Below, piece after piece: positions 21,982 through 36,000 of a DNA stretch of 64,000 nt. Within the stretch, counting starts at the first letter, position 1. Each line of letters opens with the position of its first letter. Below the pieces are notes generated by a model. That model did no database searches and was not told the origin of the DNA. It saw only the letters and a list, made by a program, of their open reading frames with translations. Source of the stretch: Oscarella lobularis (taxonomy: Eukaryota > Porifera > Homoscleromorpha > Homosclerophorida > Oscarellidae); assembly GCF_947507565.1 (NCBI RefSeq), contig NC_089176.1, forward strand, positions 496,001-560,000, written 5' to 3'. The position numbers and the translations under genes were made by a program.

Positions 21982-22083
21982 CCCATCCCATGCGACAACG
22001 CGTGAATGTGCGAGAATGTGCGCAGCGACGCGACGCAGATAAATAACCGGATCCTGGTAAATAACATCATTCTTTGCTTGATT

Positions 22084-23851
22084 CACAGCTGCAAAGAAAC
22101 TACAGAGCCATCCGTTATGTTGCAAGAAAGCAACGACTTCTGACCGAGTTCCGTTTGATCAGCAGGCAAGCCCATCTCCTTTCTATTCAAAAAAATCAAC
22201 TGATGTTATCCCCCCGGTAACTCATCTTTGTACAGTACCTTAGCTCATTAAAAGTGCTATAGATAGGCATCAATTGTTTGCGGCACGTCCACGAACGACC
22301 CGATTCCCCCGCTCGCGAGTAAGACGGCGCTATGCAAGTGAATTCCATCCTCCCTTGCATAGCTCTAGCCTGTAAGAAACAAAAGTATTAATTAATTAAA
22401 TAACAGAAACACCTACGACGCCGTACCAAGAGCTGCCCAATAGGAAGACGTCCCGCATCGATCTCGGCTAGCAGCTGCATTAATTAAAAGCGGAGAGTAA
22501 AACAGAAACGCGTTTTACGCATATACTGCCTACTTACAGCGAGACAATCGTTTTCGGCAGACGCATGCGTTCCAAGACAGAGAACGACGGAAATCTTCTT
22601 GAACCCGCGCAATCGAACGGCACATTCGCCAATGGCACTCAGCTAAAAAAAATGATTAGGAACGTATACATTGTCATCTCAAATGACGCACTGTCGTCGA
22701 AAAGACGTCGTGAACGTGAAGGAGACCGCCGCCAGTGGCGAGAAGAGGCAAAACCAAGACCAATTCGTCACCGATCGAGACAGGAGAACCGACAACGGTT
22801 TTGTCCGTCGATTCGTTTCCGTCGCCAACACCTCCATTCGATTGAGGAGAATCGTCGTCGTTGTCGGAGGAGGACGATTCGCTTTCCTTGTTAGCTAGCT
22901 CTAAAAGAGTAGGCTTTGGCTTCTCTTCCTCCGCCGCTTCGTCGTCCTCTTGCTTCGTTTCTTCTGCAACGCTTGCCTTATTGTCTGACCTATTGTCGTC
23001 GTCGTCGTCGTCCGTCTCGTTGTTCTTCTTGTTCTCCTCTTCGCCGACGACGTTGCTTTCCTTCTCCGTCCCCGTCTCGTCGTCGTCGTCGCTATCCGAG
23101 TCACTCGAACTCTCCTCGGGAACGACGAACGAGACGACGGCGTCGAAAAATTGACCGAAAAGTCCTTTCGAAGCGCGACTCTCGCTCGCAGGCTCTTCCA
23201 ACTTTTCGTTTTCGTTTTTCTCTTTTATGTCACTCGATTCCTCTTTCGTCTCCGAAGGCGAAACGTCTTCGTTCTCAGCAGCCGCGGTTTCCTCTTCCTC
23301 CACGGCTACGTCTGCGTCAGGAGAGAGCTCTTCTGTTGGCTCACTCACTGCTTCTTCCTCTCGAAACGCATTGGGAGCCCAATGAACGATGGCATTGTAG
23401 ATAAAATGCTGCACGCCTTCGTAAACGCCTCGCAGAGAGCCGCCAAATACTCCACGGTCCTGCAGACGAATCGTTATGATTGTTAGCTTCTCTTGGCCCT
23501 TTACCTGAGCGGAGACGAACCAGCAGTTGTTGAGACAATGCTGAGCCCTCCAATGTTCCAAGTCCAGATTGAATCGAAACGCTCTAGCACTTGAAAAACG
23601 AACGAAAGAAATCTGTACGCTTGCAGCCGAATTTACGGAAAGACTTACTCGTCCATAGAAAGAAGTTTAAGTTCATCAATAACTGGAAACACCTGAGTAC
23701 CAAAGGAAGGACGCCCTGTGTGACTGCATCCCGAACTGATGCCCAGAGCGAATTTCTGACCGGAACTGCAAAGAATCTCTAGTCTCAAGATACAACAGAA
23801 TTTCCAAGTTTTCTACCGAAGGGCTTTTGCTACAACTTCGGTAAAATTCAT
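22084..23851 (-). CDS. unrecognised protein with long acidic linker
   Basis: I do not recognise this family. A consistent exon chain runs from ATG at 23851 to TGA at 22084. The N-terminal region reads MNFTEVVAKALR, then (after an intron of about 33 bases) LEILCSSGQKFALGISSG, FPVIDELKLLSMD, RFNLDLEHWRAQHCLNNCWF and EKLTIITIRLQDRGVFGG, which looks like a folded alpha/beta domain. A low-complexity linker of about 170 residues, dominated by Glu, Asp and Ser, follows. The C-terminal region resumes ordered sequence: DELVLVLPLLATGG, SAIGECAVRLRGFKKISVVL, CLGTHASAENDCLALLAEID, MEFTCIAPSYSRAGESG, ending NITDGSVVSLQL. No signal peptide or membrane segment is evident. It starts only 37 bases after the SIR2-like gene ends. 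All splice junctions are inferred. Confidence 0.6.
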
Positions 23852-23888
23852 GTGTTTCACACGCACGTGAACACTAGTTTGCCATTCG

Positions 23889-25619
23889 TTAATAATCTAC
23901 ACGAATTGAATAAAGCAGGGACTCCAAGAGTAAAGAGATTGCTGGCAGTACATCATAGTGGAAGGACCGAAGAGCAAGTGGTCTCGGTATAGGCCATCCT
24001 TTGTTACAGAGCTTGATCTGATAGAAACACAATTAGATAAAAGGCACAACTTTTTTAAAAAATACCAGTAATGACAAGGCGTGGGAGAAATTCCACACTT
24101 CCTAAAAAAAGTTGGCGTGACATCATCAAAGAATTTTTGTCAATTTTTCTCTGACCTCTGTACGTATTGTGTACACTGAATAGTGCTTGATCAAAAATCG
24201 TTTTCTCTCGTCGCTTACTTCATCGGCAGTGAGCCAGAAATGAGGACCCACTTCGCTGAAGAGAGGAGAAATAAGTACACTGACGTCATACTTTTTAAAA
24301 CGAACCTTCCAAGACTCTCAACCATTCCATCCAACGTCGCTAAGAGGTCGGGATCGGCCAGAGAACAGCCGTAAAATAAAAAGTTATAATGAGAGCAAAT
24401 GTGTTGCATGAATCTATAAAGTTTTCTCAATGACACCGCGCCCAATAGACATACGTATGATAGCCTACTTGCTGAAGGCGATGTCTCTCACCATCAGTTG
24501 CCTATAATCGCTATGACCCGCAACAAATTCTCTTCTTCCGACGTCACTAAAGTCGCCGTGAAGTTTCAGCAGACGAGGCGGTTTCAGGCCGGCGCGCAAT
24601 TCAGCGTAGACCTGTACAGGGAGAGAAGAAGCATAGAAATATCTACATGACGCTTTTTAGAGAAACTTTTTATACCCGTTGAATGTCTTGTCGAAATCGA
24701 ACTTCGATTTCAGTTCCCGATCGAGTGAAATAGTTGTGTTCCGGATGAACATCGTCCCACACCTCACCTACAAAACAATAAGTATTAGGAGAGTATTTGG
24801 TCACTAGCTAACTAACAGGGATTCATATTCATCATGTGGTAGCCTGCTTCTAATGAAGAGTCCCAATTGGTTGTCAGAATGAGAGGCCAGGGACCGGTGA
24901 CGAGCGCCCTGTGACCACGAGTTGACGTTCTAGGAGGGAAAAGCTAATCCGCAAAAGAGGAGGTCAAATCTGTATATGAAGTCACCTTATATTTTCAGAG
25001 TATAAATAGGAAGGAGGTTTTGCACCCAAAAGCAATGAATCGATCCAACGTTCCAACTCTTGTGTCTTCAGATGATCCTTAAAAACTGCTAGGAACTCGT
25101 CGTCCAACCCCGAAGTCTTTGTCCTGCACGAAATTAAATAAGTACGCCTAATGACGTCACACTACTAAAATATGACGTCAAACTGTTTTGGAAGTCCTAT
25201 TAATTATTTATGGATTTGTTTAGTCCTTTCTTACTCGGCGATTCCTTCCCCTTGGCGAGGATTCGACGTCACGCGACGTCGGTCCAACTCCTCTCGTATA
25301 AATTCCGTCTTCACGGGCAATCGTTCGCCTTTCATCGTCGGCATTTCCAATCGTTCGAGCACGCGATCGACGAGCTTGTCCCACAAAGGCAGCACAGAGC
25401 ACGATAGGCCGGCGCCGACGAACGGGACGACCGTGCGTCCGCGAACGCGTTCCAAGAGCATTTCCCAGTCGGCGACGTCGTCGCGGCGCGGTACGATCGC
25501 TTCCGCTCGTTTCGCGTCTTCGCGCGCGACGGGAAGCGGTCGGTGAAGTAGCGGCGAAGCGGCGACGCTTTTTAGCGAGCTTCCGCGACGTCGAATCTCG
25601 GCCAAAACTCTTGGATCCA
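23889..25619 (-). CDS. SIR2-like (SIR2_2-type) NAD-binding protein
   Basis: Landmarks of the divergent SIR2-like fold are in order: VVPFVGAGLSCSVLPLWDKL (GAGxS nucleotide loop), PLILTTNWDSSLEAGYH (TTNWD), RLLKLHGDFSDVGRREF (LHG, the catalytic His position in sirtuins), and NFLFYGCSLADPDLLATLD (final Rossmann strand). The C-terminal part, HFWLTADEVSDERKRF, then WNFSHALSLL, and a helical end finishes at TAA 23889. Such domains are NAD hydrolases in bacterial anti-phage systems, and the related FAM118 proteins are animal members. Here it is closer in motif wording to the bacterial-type SIR2_2 domain than to FAM118 as I recall it. Its activity, deacylase or NADase, cannot be decided. The start (25619) is an ATG followed by MDPRVLAEIRRRGSS. 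About 205 bases separate it from the divergent RhoGAP gene. Confidence 0.72.
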
Positions 25620-25824
25620 TGTTTGGGGGAATGAAATTATGATTGACCCCGGATAATTCTCTTGTTTCTCTAGTCACAATTCTATCTAGTTACTTTACAT
25701 GATGTCTATAGAAAAGGCGAATAAGCTAGTTTTAGTCTGAACCATGTCGTTTTCGTGCACCGCTTAGCGCACGGTGCGACATTCCATTCGCTGGCCATTG
25801 AAACCTTCCTCTCCCTTTTCGATA
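25620..25824. promoter_or_regulatory. divergent promoter region SIR2-like/RhoGAP
   Basis: A 205-base spacer between opposed start codons (25619 minus, 25825 plus). Nothing more specific than AT-rich text and a tandem GCACCGCTTAGCGCACGGTGC-like imperfect palindrome near 25758-25778 is visible. Confidence 0.35.
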
Positions 25825-28247
25825 ATGAAAAAGCAGCTTTTACGCGTCAAGCAGCTCGCGAGCGAGAACCTCGGACGGTAAATGGTTCACTGGATACCTT
25901 GCATAAGAGACAAATCGTTTTCCGTGGGCGTAGAGCGGAGAAAACCGACGATTTGACCGACCAACTCCAGCAGGTGTGGAGGAGCCCTCAGATCACTAGA
26001 GAAAGCGTTACCTCTCGTCGTCGTATCGCTAGCTCGAAAAGCGCGTGGAGTCGGTGAAGCACGCGTGCCAGACGACGATCAAAAAGCTCCAATCGTGTCT
26101 CCTGAGCGCAAGCAGCGAATTAGATAAGATGAAGAACGATATCAAGACCGAAGTGCTCGCGCGCGTCGTCAAGGGAAAGACGCAGAAAGCCGAGCCCCAA
26201 CGCCGGAAGGTCGACCCCAAAGACACCAGTCAATCGAAAAAATGAATAGTTGAATTCGTTGCACAGAAAAAATTGCCACAGTTTTCGCTCAGCACTTCTC
26301 TTATGGACGCGAGTTCGACTTTGGACGACGAGAAAGGCAGTAGCACTCTTAGGTAATGTGAAACCTTTAGTCAAAGTCTTGACTTCGTAGTGTACTTGTA
26401 CATATGCATATGATATGTAGGAAAATGCTTGAGCAGTGTGGTTGCTGTCAGGAAGCGTTGGCTGCCAATTTAGTTGCCTTTGAAATGAACGTTGAGCAAG
26501 AGATCATTGCTCCTATGGCATCTATAGTTGAAGTAATCTAACCGAGACCAGCCTCCATGCGAGGGGACTACATTCTTCCTTTAGGATGAGATCAAGCCGA
26601 TATTGCATGCGAGAAAGTCGCTGGGAAAGACTCGCCTTGATATGGACTCGTACAAGTCGAGGTGGACGTCGGCCGTAAAGGCTTCAAGTGCTGGCAATGC
26701 CGTGGCTGCGTCCAAAGTCGATCAGAAGAAAGATAAGTATGAGGATTCAATAGCTGATTTTCATCAAGCTCAAGTATATCTATTTTCAACGGCACTTTTC
26801 CTTTCTTGATTCTTTTTTTTTCTTTCATTAGGATGCTTTGACCGTTGAGATGCTTCAGTTCTGTTCCCACGAGTTGAGACACGCGGCTTTATTCAAGAAG
26901 GTCGGTCCTGAGATACAGACAGCATGCACGCACTATTCTTACTCCCCTTCCACGCAGCTGTTGGAATTGCAAGCCGAATATCACAAGGAATCGCTGAGAC
27001 TGCTCGATACCGTGTTGCCTACTTGACTGAAATGCTTGGTACTTGCTTATTGCAGGGGAGAGGGGCGGTCATTTTCACTTCGTTCTCTTTACAGACAAGA
27101 GTACTGTCAGGCCAGTGTTTGGTTGTCCACTAAGCCAGCACTTGAATGTCTCCAAAGCGAAAGATATCTTTTGTAATTGAAGAGTGCGTATCAGCTCTCA
27201 TGCAGATTGCCCTCGAAGCGGAGGTAGACAGCGCTAATGCATCAAAGCAGTGAGTAGAGGACGTTTTTCTCAGGGTCTATTCCGGCTCACCGGCAGTGCA
27301 ATGAACGGCAGAAAATTAAAAGTACGAGNNNNNNNNNNNNNNNNNNNNNNNNNNNNNNNNNNNNNNNNNNNNNNNNNNNNNNNNNNNNNNNNNNNNNNNN
27401 NNNNNNNNNNNNNNNNNNNNNNNNNNNNNNNNNNNNNNNNNNNNNNNNNNNNNNNNNNNNNNNNNNNNNNNNNNNNNNNNNNNNNNNNNNNNNNNNNNNN
27501 NNNNNNNNNNNNNNNNNNNNNNNNNNNNCATTGCTTTTTTCAGGGACACTTAAGCTCTATTTACGAGAGCTCCCCGAACCTTTGCTTACCTTAGCCTTGT
27601 ACGACCAATGGGTCCACGCAGGAAGGTCTGTTGATTTGGACGCCTTTTCTTTGTAACATGCACACACTCTTCCTAGAATTGAGAACAGTGATGATCGACT
27701 TCAGACGCTCTGGACGCTAGTTCGAAATTTGCCACCGGAAAATCTCGCCAATTTTCAATACCTGATGGCCTTCTTCAACGAACTGACCAAGTATTCGAAA
27801 TCCAACAAGATGACGCCAACAAACATCGCTCTAGTCATCGCGCCGAACGTGATCTGGTCAAAAAAAGAGACAGACAGGCATGCATAAGATAGCTCACACA
27901 TAAAAACTCACTCCTGACGATTAATCCCCTATAGCGCCGGTATGATGGACACGTCGATAAAATCAAGAATCATCGAAGCGTTCATCCAACATTTCGACTG
28001 GTTCTTTCCGGAACGAGTCGACCTTCCGTGCTCTCCCGTCAAGCCGTCGTCGTCACCGGTGCCGCGCCCTCGTTCGCGAACCGGTTCGACGTCATCGGGA
28101 TCGTCTCTCGGGGGAAGGCCGCCCTTGCCCGTGGCTCCGCCTCGGCGACGACGAGACGGCAGCACGGGGAGCGAACCGTCGAATCCCGACCACGGGAAAA
28201 GGACAGTCGGTCCTCCGGTGCCGCGTAAACGCGGAGAAGGAAACTGA
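25825..28247 (+). CDS. ARHGAP17: BAR-RhoGAP protein of the ARHGAP17/ARHGAP44 group
   Basis: Members bind curved membranes through a BAR domain and switch off Cdc42/Rac1. Exon 1 gives MKKQLLRVKQLASENLGR, matching the human start MKKQFNRMKQLANQTVGR, and the intron at 25880 joins to AEKTDDLTDQLQQ as in human AEKTEVLSEDLLQ. The BAR domain continues with STLDDEKGSSTLRKMLEQCG, MDSYKSRWTSA, LLELQAEYHKESLRLLD. The RhoGAP domain begins before the sequencing gap and resumes with LRELPEPLL, NLPPENLANFQYLMAFF, and NKMTPTNIALVIAPNVIW. A Pro/Ser/Arg-rich tail with SH3-ligand-like PPVPRKR ends at 28247. A 200-base run of N removes part of the GAP domain, including the region expected to hold the arginine finger. 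The tail is much shorter than in vertebrates. ARHGAP44 or SH3BP1 are equally possible orthology names. Confidence 0.85.
27329..27528. other. assembly gap (200 N)
   Basis: Exactly 200 N bases interrupt the RhoGAP gene. The round number suggests a scaffold gap whose true length is unknown. Confidence 0.98.
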
Positions 28248-28377
28248 ATCTTTTATTAGTGTTTTGTAGTATAGAGAGCCGATTGCCCCTTTTTTTTGAG
28301 CCAAGACAGGAAGTGACTGTCCGTAAGAATTAACTTTGCGTACAATTGATTATCTGGTGTCTCTGAGAAATAAACGT

Positions 28378-29937
<1,560 letters not shown>

Positions 29938-30007
29938 GCGTGTCGAAAAATGCAATAATAATAATGATACAATAGCGTGACGTCATATTCAAAATACATA
30001 TGTTTCA

Positions 30008-33000
30008 TTAGTCATCCAGCTGGCAAAGACTTGCCACTCCTCTGTTAACCCAATGGCTCTGCTCCATGTCTGAAGGCAGGTTCATAGAGAGAACGTAATT
30101 CGTCGAATGACCAGTGGTAGACAGCGTGCCTTTTCGAGCACTCGTCTTGTAGACAGGACACGAGTAGGTGGGCTTGGGCTTGAACTTCGACTTTTCACCC
30201 GGTCTCAACCATATCTGAATGAAATAAATTGTCAAAGGAAAGACAAAAAATTCTGCAATATTTTTTACTCTTGGAAGGGGGTCAAAGAGGATTTTGGGCA
30301 GTGATTCACCTATGACCATTTTCTCTCTGTCAAATCGAGCTCCATCCAAAAAGAGACCCTGCAGATTGTGACATAGAATACACGTGAAGAGCTTTTAGAT
30401 ATTCAATTCACCTTGATGTAGACGCCGTCAGGAGGCTTTTCCGTGATCTCTACGTCATCGCGAATGACGTCAAATTCAAAGCCGAGATGATCAATGGGAA
30501 TGGTATACTTCCTCGCAAAATTTTGTGATGCCCCTTAATTAAAACAGGATTGATCAAAAGGTACGCAATCTATCCCTGTGTAAAACCAATCTTTACCCGT
30601 CAAAAACGACTGCGTGAAATAGAATCCAGATATCCAGAAAACACTTGGCGTTCCATTTTCAATCCAATCCCGAAAAAATTTTAGTCTAAAAAGACACCAT
30701 AAAGAAAGTGTCTCTAATATAGGGAAAAGTCTTCTACCGCGCAAGGAGATCGCTGACGTAACCTCCCAAAGGCTTGAGAGACGGATACGACTTCGCAGCC
30801 CACATTGCCGGCACTTTTCCCACCAACATGCTCACAAAGACGTCTTCCAACTCAGCTGACATGAGAACCAAGCCCTACGTAAATAACAATGAAGAAAGCG
30901 AAAATCTCAATATGTCTAAGAATGCCTACCTTGATCGCTTTCTGAATGTTCTGCAAACTGGAACGAACAACGGAGGTGAGACGATTGAATCGAATGAGTT
31001 CCTGCCGGAGGACAGTGTTCATTGACTCGGTGTAGACTACTGGAAAGTTTTCTATCACCTAAGAAACAAACAAACTCAAATAAAGACACGACACGAATAT
31101 GATGTATAAGCGAACGTATTCGAGATCGAAGTCGGGAGGCATCTTGGACAGAATATCTACAGCCAGTTCCTCGATGATTGTCTGCGAGGACTTTCCACCG
31201 CCACCTGTCTGACGAGGCAATGTCAAGAGAATTCCATCAAACAACTAGAGAAAATATAAATATATGAAGAAGGGTGTGAGCTGCAAAATTCGTACCTGTT
31301 GCGTTTCATGATTGTCTTTGGTTATGTCAGCGTTTTCGTGCAAACCAAAAACTTCCGGGTGCGGAGTGATAGGAAGGCTTCGAATGTAGTCGATGTAATC
31401 CTGGTATTCGCCTTTGGGTGGTGCATAGTAATTACCGCTCGCAGAAAATCTATAGGAAGCAATTTTTTTTGTAAAGAGCACTGCATAGAAAATTACTCTC
31501 ACCTGTAATCGTCATTAACGATCATCTCGTGGCAATAGAATATAGAAAGCGTGCTCGTCAGCAAGCGACGATCTAGGTCGTCCGTAACGCGTCCGCCGTA
31601 GTTGCATTGGCCCGTTAGATACGTCAGAGCGTTCATGGGAATTTCTTGGTAGTCATTGAGAAACATCTATAGTTTCCCGTTTTTTTCTTCTGTTTAATTA
31701 AAGTTGCCGTTTTTTCTTACCTGGAGTTGTCGCATGCTTATGCGGAGATCGGATTCGTTGAATTCGTAGGGAATGTTCCATCCCAAGGCGCCGAATTTGC
31801 GTCGCTCCTGCACCAGTGCGTGGAAGAAGCATAAACCAAATAGCAATTTTTCCCAAACTTTCGGCTTTAGAAAAAAAAACGCAGACCATCGCACGAGGGA
31901 AAAAAGACGCGGAGAAAATACCTTGTTGCAACCAGTGAAAAATTCGTTGTCTGATATAGGATCGTTCAAATAGGATCTCAATAAATTGGCTCTCATTCCC
32001 TTTGGAGGTTCATTTGTCATCTTAACTCCTAGAAACACGAACGCTTGACGCTCTAAAAACAACAAGAGGCTATAAATTCACCGTTTTGAAGGATTGATAC
32101 AGGAAATTCGTCAGATGGGTAACTGGTCAGCCAGAGACGAAAATCCTTGTGCGTGTTCTCGGGAATGAGGACCTCTTCGCAGATTTTCTCCAACTTCGGC
32201 ATCCAACTCGTCGCCAAATGACAATTTTGCAGCACAACCCAAGTTCCTTCCTTGAGCGCTTTCTCGATCATTCTGGCCGCAATAGGTCCCTAAAGAAAAA
32301 CAAAATTTCCAACGCTGTCAGGCAATGCTGGAATTTAAGAGTTTACCTGGCCTTGACCAAGAGAAATCCTCTGACAGCGATCGCCTCCAAAGCCGCGATC
32401 GTCGGCAAATTTCAACAAGCCAGCCATGGGATCGGCGCCGGGGGAGAGAACGAAGATCAGCGGAGCGCAACAGTACGAATCGGCGTAGCTCCCTGCGAGA
32501 TCAAACGTGGGCGGTTCAATGTAACTTCTGCCCATGTTCTCGACTATAAATTCCTGTCATAGGACCTGGCATGAAAGCAAAGAAAATGCTCAAATTTAGA
32601 AGGCATACCTGAGTCGCCGGAACAATTTTATCCGGACGCAAGCAGCGGAGAAGAATCATTCTATATAAAATGCAGTGTATCATCGTGTATGAGAGAGAGG
32701 TATCCTATACCGTTCTAGTCCGCTAAGAACATCCCACGGCTTAGGATACTTGGCAAACTGCGGTTCAGCGGAATCGTAGACTTCTTTCCATTTTGAAGAA
32801 AATTCTACGTTGCATAGCAGAGTCATGTATTTTGGTTGAAGTGCCTTTATGAAGTGCTCGTGCAAAAGCGTACTGTACCTTGGTATAAACCGTGGAGTCC
32901 TGGAAGCGCTGAAGCCCGCACAATTTCACCCCAAGATTTGTCGGAGAGCCACTCCGGATAAGGATTCGGATTAGGGTTGTCAAGAGCGACGCCGCCAGTT

Positions 33001-36000
33001 AGAAGAAAACGCCAGTGATCATCCAAAACCTTGTTTCTATACGACGAACAAGAATTCGATTGTTGCTCAATGATAACGGCACTTCTTACCGTCCTTTGAG
33101 AATTCCGATCGTAAGAACGAATGAAAACAACAGTTTGTCCTTCTCGAACAGAGATCGGCAAACGTTGCAATAGATGCTGTTCGTAAAGTGATCGTTCAGG
33201 TATCCTATTCGTTCCGTCAAGTCGGCTGATCGTTGGCTATTGGTTATGGACTATAAAAACAATTGACATTGAGAGTCTCGCAAAACTTTGCCGTCGTCAA
33301 ACCTGAAGGTAGAGATTGATGAACCAACTCAACGAATATTGGTACATCGGCTCAATGTTTGCCAAATCCGATATGCAGAAAAACAGAATAGACGAGTGAA
33401 CGGCGACGGGCTTGTAGCCATTCCTAGTCTCGTCAATCTCTTTCTCAGTGGCAGTTGCAATTTTCTGTAACATAATCCATATCACTACGCAATTATGCAT
33501 ACCCTCCCAACACAACCCATACCTGTTTCTCAGATATTTCTTCAGAAAGAGTTTTTGAAGAAGACAAGATTTGGATAGCACTTTCATCTTCTAATATGTC
33601 GCCCTCTGACGTCGATAGCACTTCTAGAATTTTATCTTCGATTTCCTTGAGCTGTTAATTAAAGGAGACGAGCAATTGACGTTAGAATCTTGCAACGCAC
33701 GTCGTTTTTTACCTTCTTCTTGTTGGCCGCACTTTCGACAATGAGCTGATTCTTCTTTTCTTCCAGTTCCGGCTTCTCTTTCGCTGCGACAATCCCGAGA
33801 AGCTGATCTTCCAATCCGAGAGGAGTGATCATAAAATTGAGCAAAGTAACCTATACAAAGCAAAGAATCCCCCACTGGCCATCCCGTTTTGGTAGACTTA
33901 CCTTGACTGACACTTCAGGCAAATAGTGAGGATTACGTAGACGAGTTGTAATGTAAAAACGAAAATCGCGAGAAAACTCGATGATGTTTTCTCCCAAGCG
34001 AATGTACTAAATTAATAATAAAACGCGATCAAAAGCGCAATTCATGCAGATTCGCAAATCCGCTCACCTCAACACCACCCTGTTTGTACGTCTGCTTCAG
34101 GAGCAGAGGCTCCAGCAAAGGATCCAACTCTTCGCCAACGTTTTCAAGCAAAACCGGAGTTCCAAACTGCCAGCAAAAAAATGAACGCCACGATTTATCC
34201 CACCCCCAAACGATTGTACAAACCTGAATGCTGTTCTCCAAAGTGCGAGAGTAATTGGGATCAGACAACTTGATGACGGACAATTTGTTCTCCTTTTCCA
34301 AGTTCTTTATCCACTTATTAGCTTGTCCTAAAACAGGGGGCTTAGGTCACATCCGTGTGAACTACATGCACTTCCTGTACCTTGTGGATCAATCATGAGC
34401 GGCCAGCGTCTCGAATTCGAAACAACTATTCCATTATCAATAGAAAAGGAATCTACGGGAAGTCCAGCGATCTGCCAAGCGCGAATCTTCACGGGCTCTC
34501 CCAGCGTGGCGTGCAATGAAAAGTTGGAGGAGCAGGGAATCTTTCGTTTCTGACATTCTTTTTGCCAGCCGGCAATGCACTCCTACATGGAGAAAAAATT
34601 AGAAATCGATAATTTCGAAAACGAGACGATCCCACATTTCTGAGATCAACGGTAAATGCTCCAAGATAAGCAACGACGCCGGAAGACAGAAGCACGTCTC
34701 CAGTAGCATTGTGGTATCTAAAAAAAACAATAATTAATAAAAGAGACAAATTCCATTCGTTCCACATACCTTTCACCCAGCTCCTTCGCGGCTTCGCTCC
34801 ACCTGTCCTTCTCTCCGCCGAGACCGCCGATAAGCTTTTCGGCTCTGTCCAACTTTTTGGAGCAGACGTCTATTTGAGTCTCCAAATTCTGCTTTTTCGT
34901 CATGGTGACTTCGAATTGGTCATTCAGAACCTGGAGCTTGCCTTCGACCTAAAAATACGTCCGCTCTGACAGACGAAAATCAAACAAAACCATCGCTATA
35001 CCTCTTTAAGTTGAGATCGTTTTGCATTGAGTTTCTCCGTCTGTAGAGCGAGTTCCTTTTCGGCTTCTTTGAGCTTGACTTGCTTTGGTGCCACCACTCT
35101 CGCAACTCTTTCGTAGACTTCCATCGCTCGAACCCATCGACACAGACCCTCGCACGCCGTCGAGGCCTTAGCAATTTGAACGGGATCGAATTCCGGATTC
35201 GAGATGTATCTAGAGAAATGGGAAAAGGGGAGCGTAAAAATGCCTGTGACGGAGTACGGACTTTTCTCTGATTCTTTTGATGATGGCGGCAGGAATGTTG
35301 TCCTTGTCGTACGTCTTGAGCGATTCGAGAAATTTCAAATCGCCGAGAAGCTTCTGCGAAGTGCCCCAATAGTCTTCGATCATTTTTCCAGACCCCGAAG
35401 GATCGGGCTTTCTCTCCGGCTTCATTCCTTTCATAATGCACACCGCCTCCATGACCAATTTCACGGCAGAAGGAGGATTCTAGAAAAATCTGAAATAGTA
35501 CACTTTTCTCCTCGGGAAGAGAAGATCGCCGCGTGCCTTCATAGATTTGACTAGGGAGATATCTGACGGTTTGAGAGTATTCAAAGCCGCTATGGCTGAA
35601 TTGAGAGCAGGAAGAGCTTCGGCTAAGTCGCTTTGACAATCGCGCTGAATGGCTTTGGCCTTTGCGGCAGCCTCGTTCGCTACGGCTTCGTCAGCGGCCA
35701 CAACCTACGAAAATAACTCGAAGTCTATACACACACATATGAGTCTCGTAATAGCGAACTTGTTTTTTAGCCTCCACTTCGACGGTGTCTTTCTCTATGA
35801 CTCCCATCAACTTCTCCGTTTCCTCCTGAGTTTTCTTCAACTCCGGCTGCAAAGCGACCAATTCCTCTTGCATCGTCGACACCTAAAGGAAACCGTGCAA
35901 CGTGCAAATTGAAAAAAAAAAAACGCTTACTTGAGATGCGGCAAAAGCGAGTTTTTCCAAACCCGTCGTGTATCGTCTCTTCAGCGTCATAATCTCGTTT

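Noticed and set aside
22861-23404. Plus-strand Ser/Arg-rich open frames
   Set aside because: Antisense shadows of the acidic linker of the unrecognised minus-strand gene.
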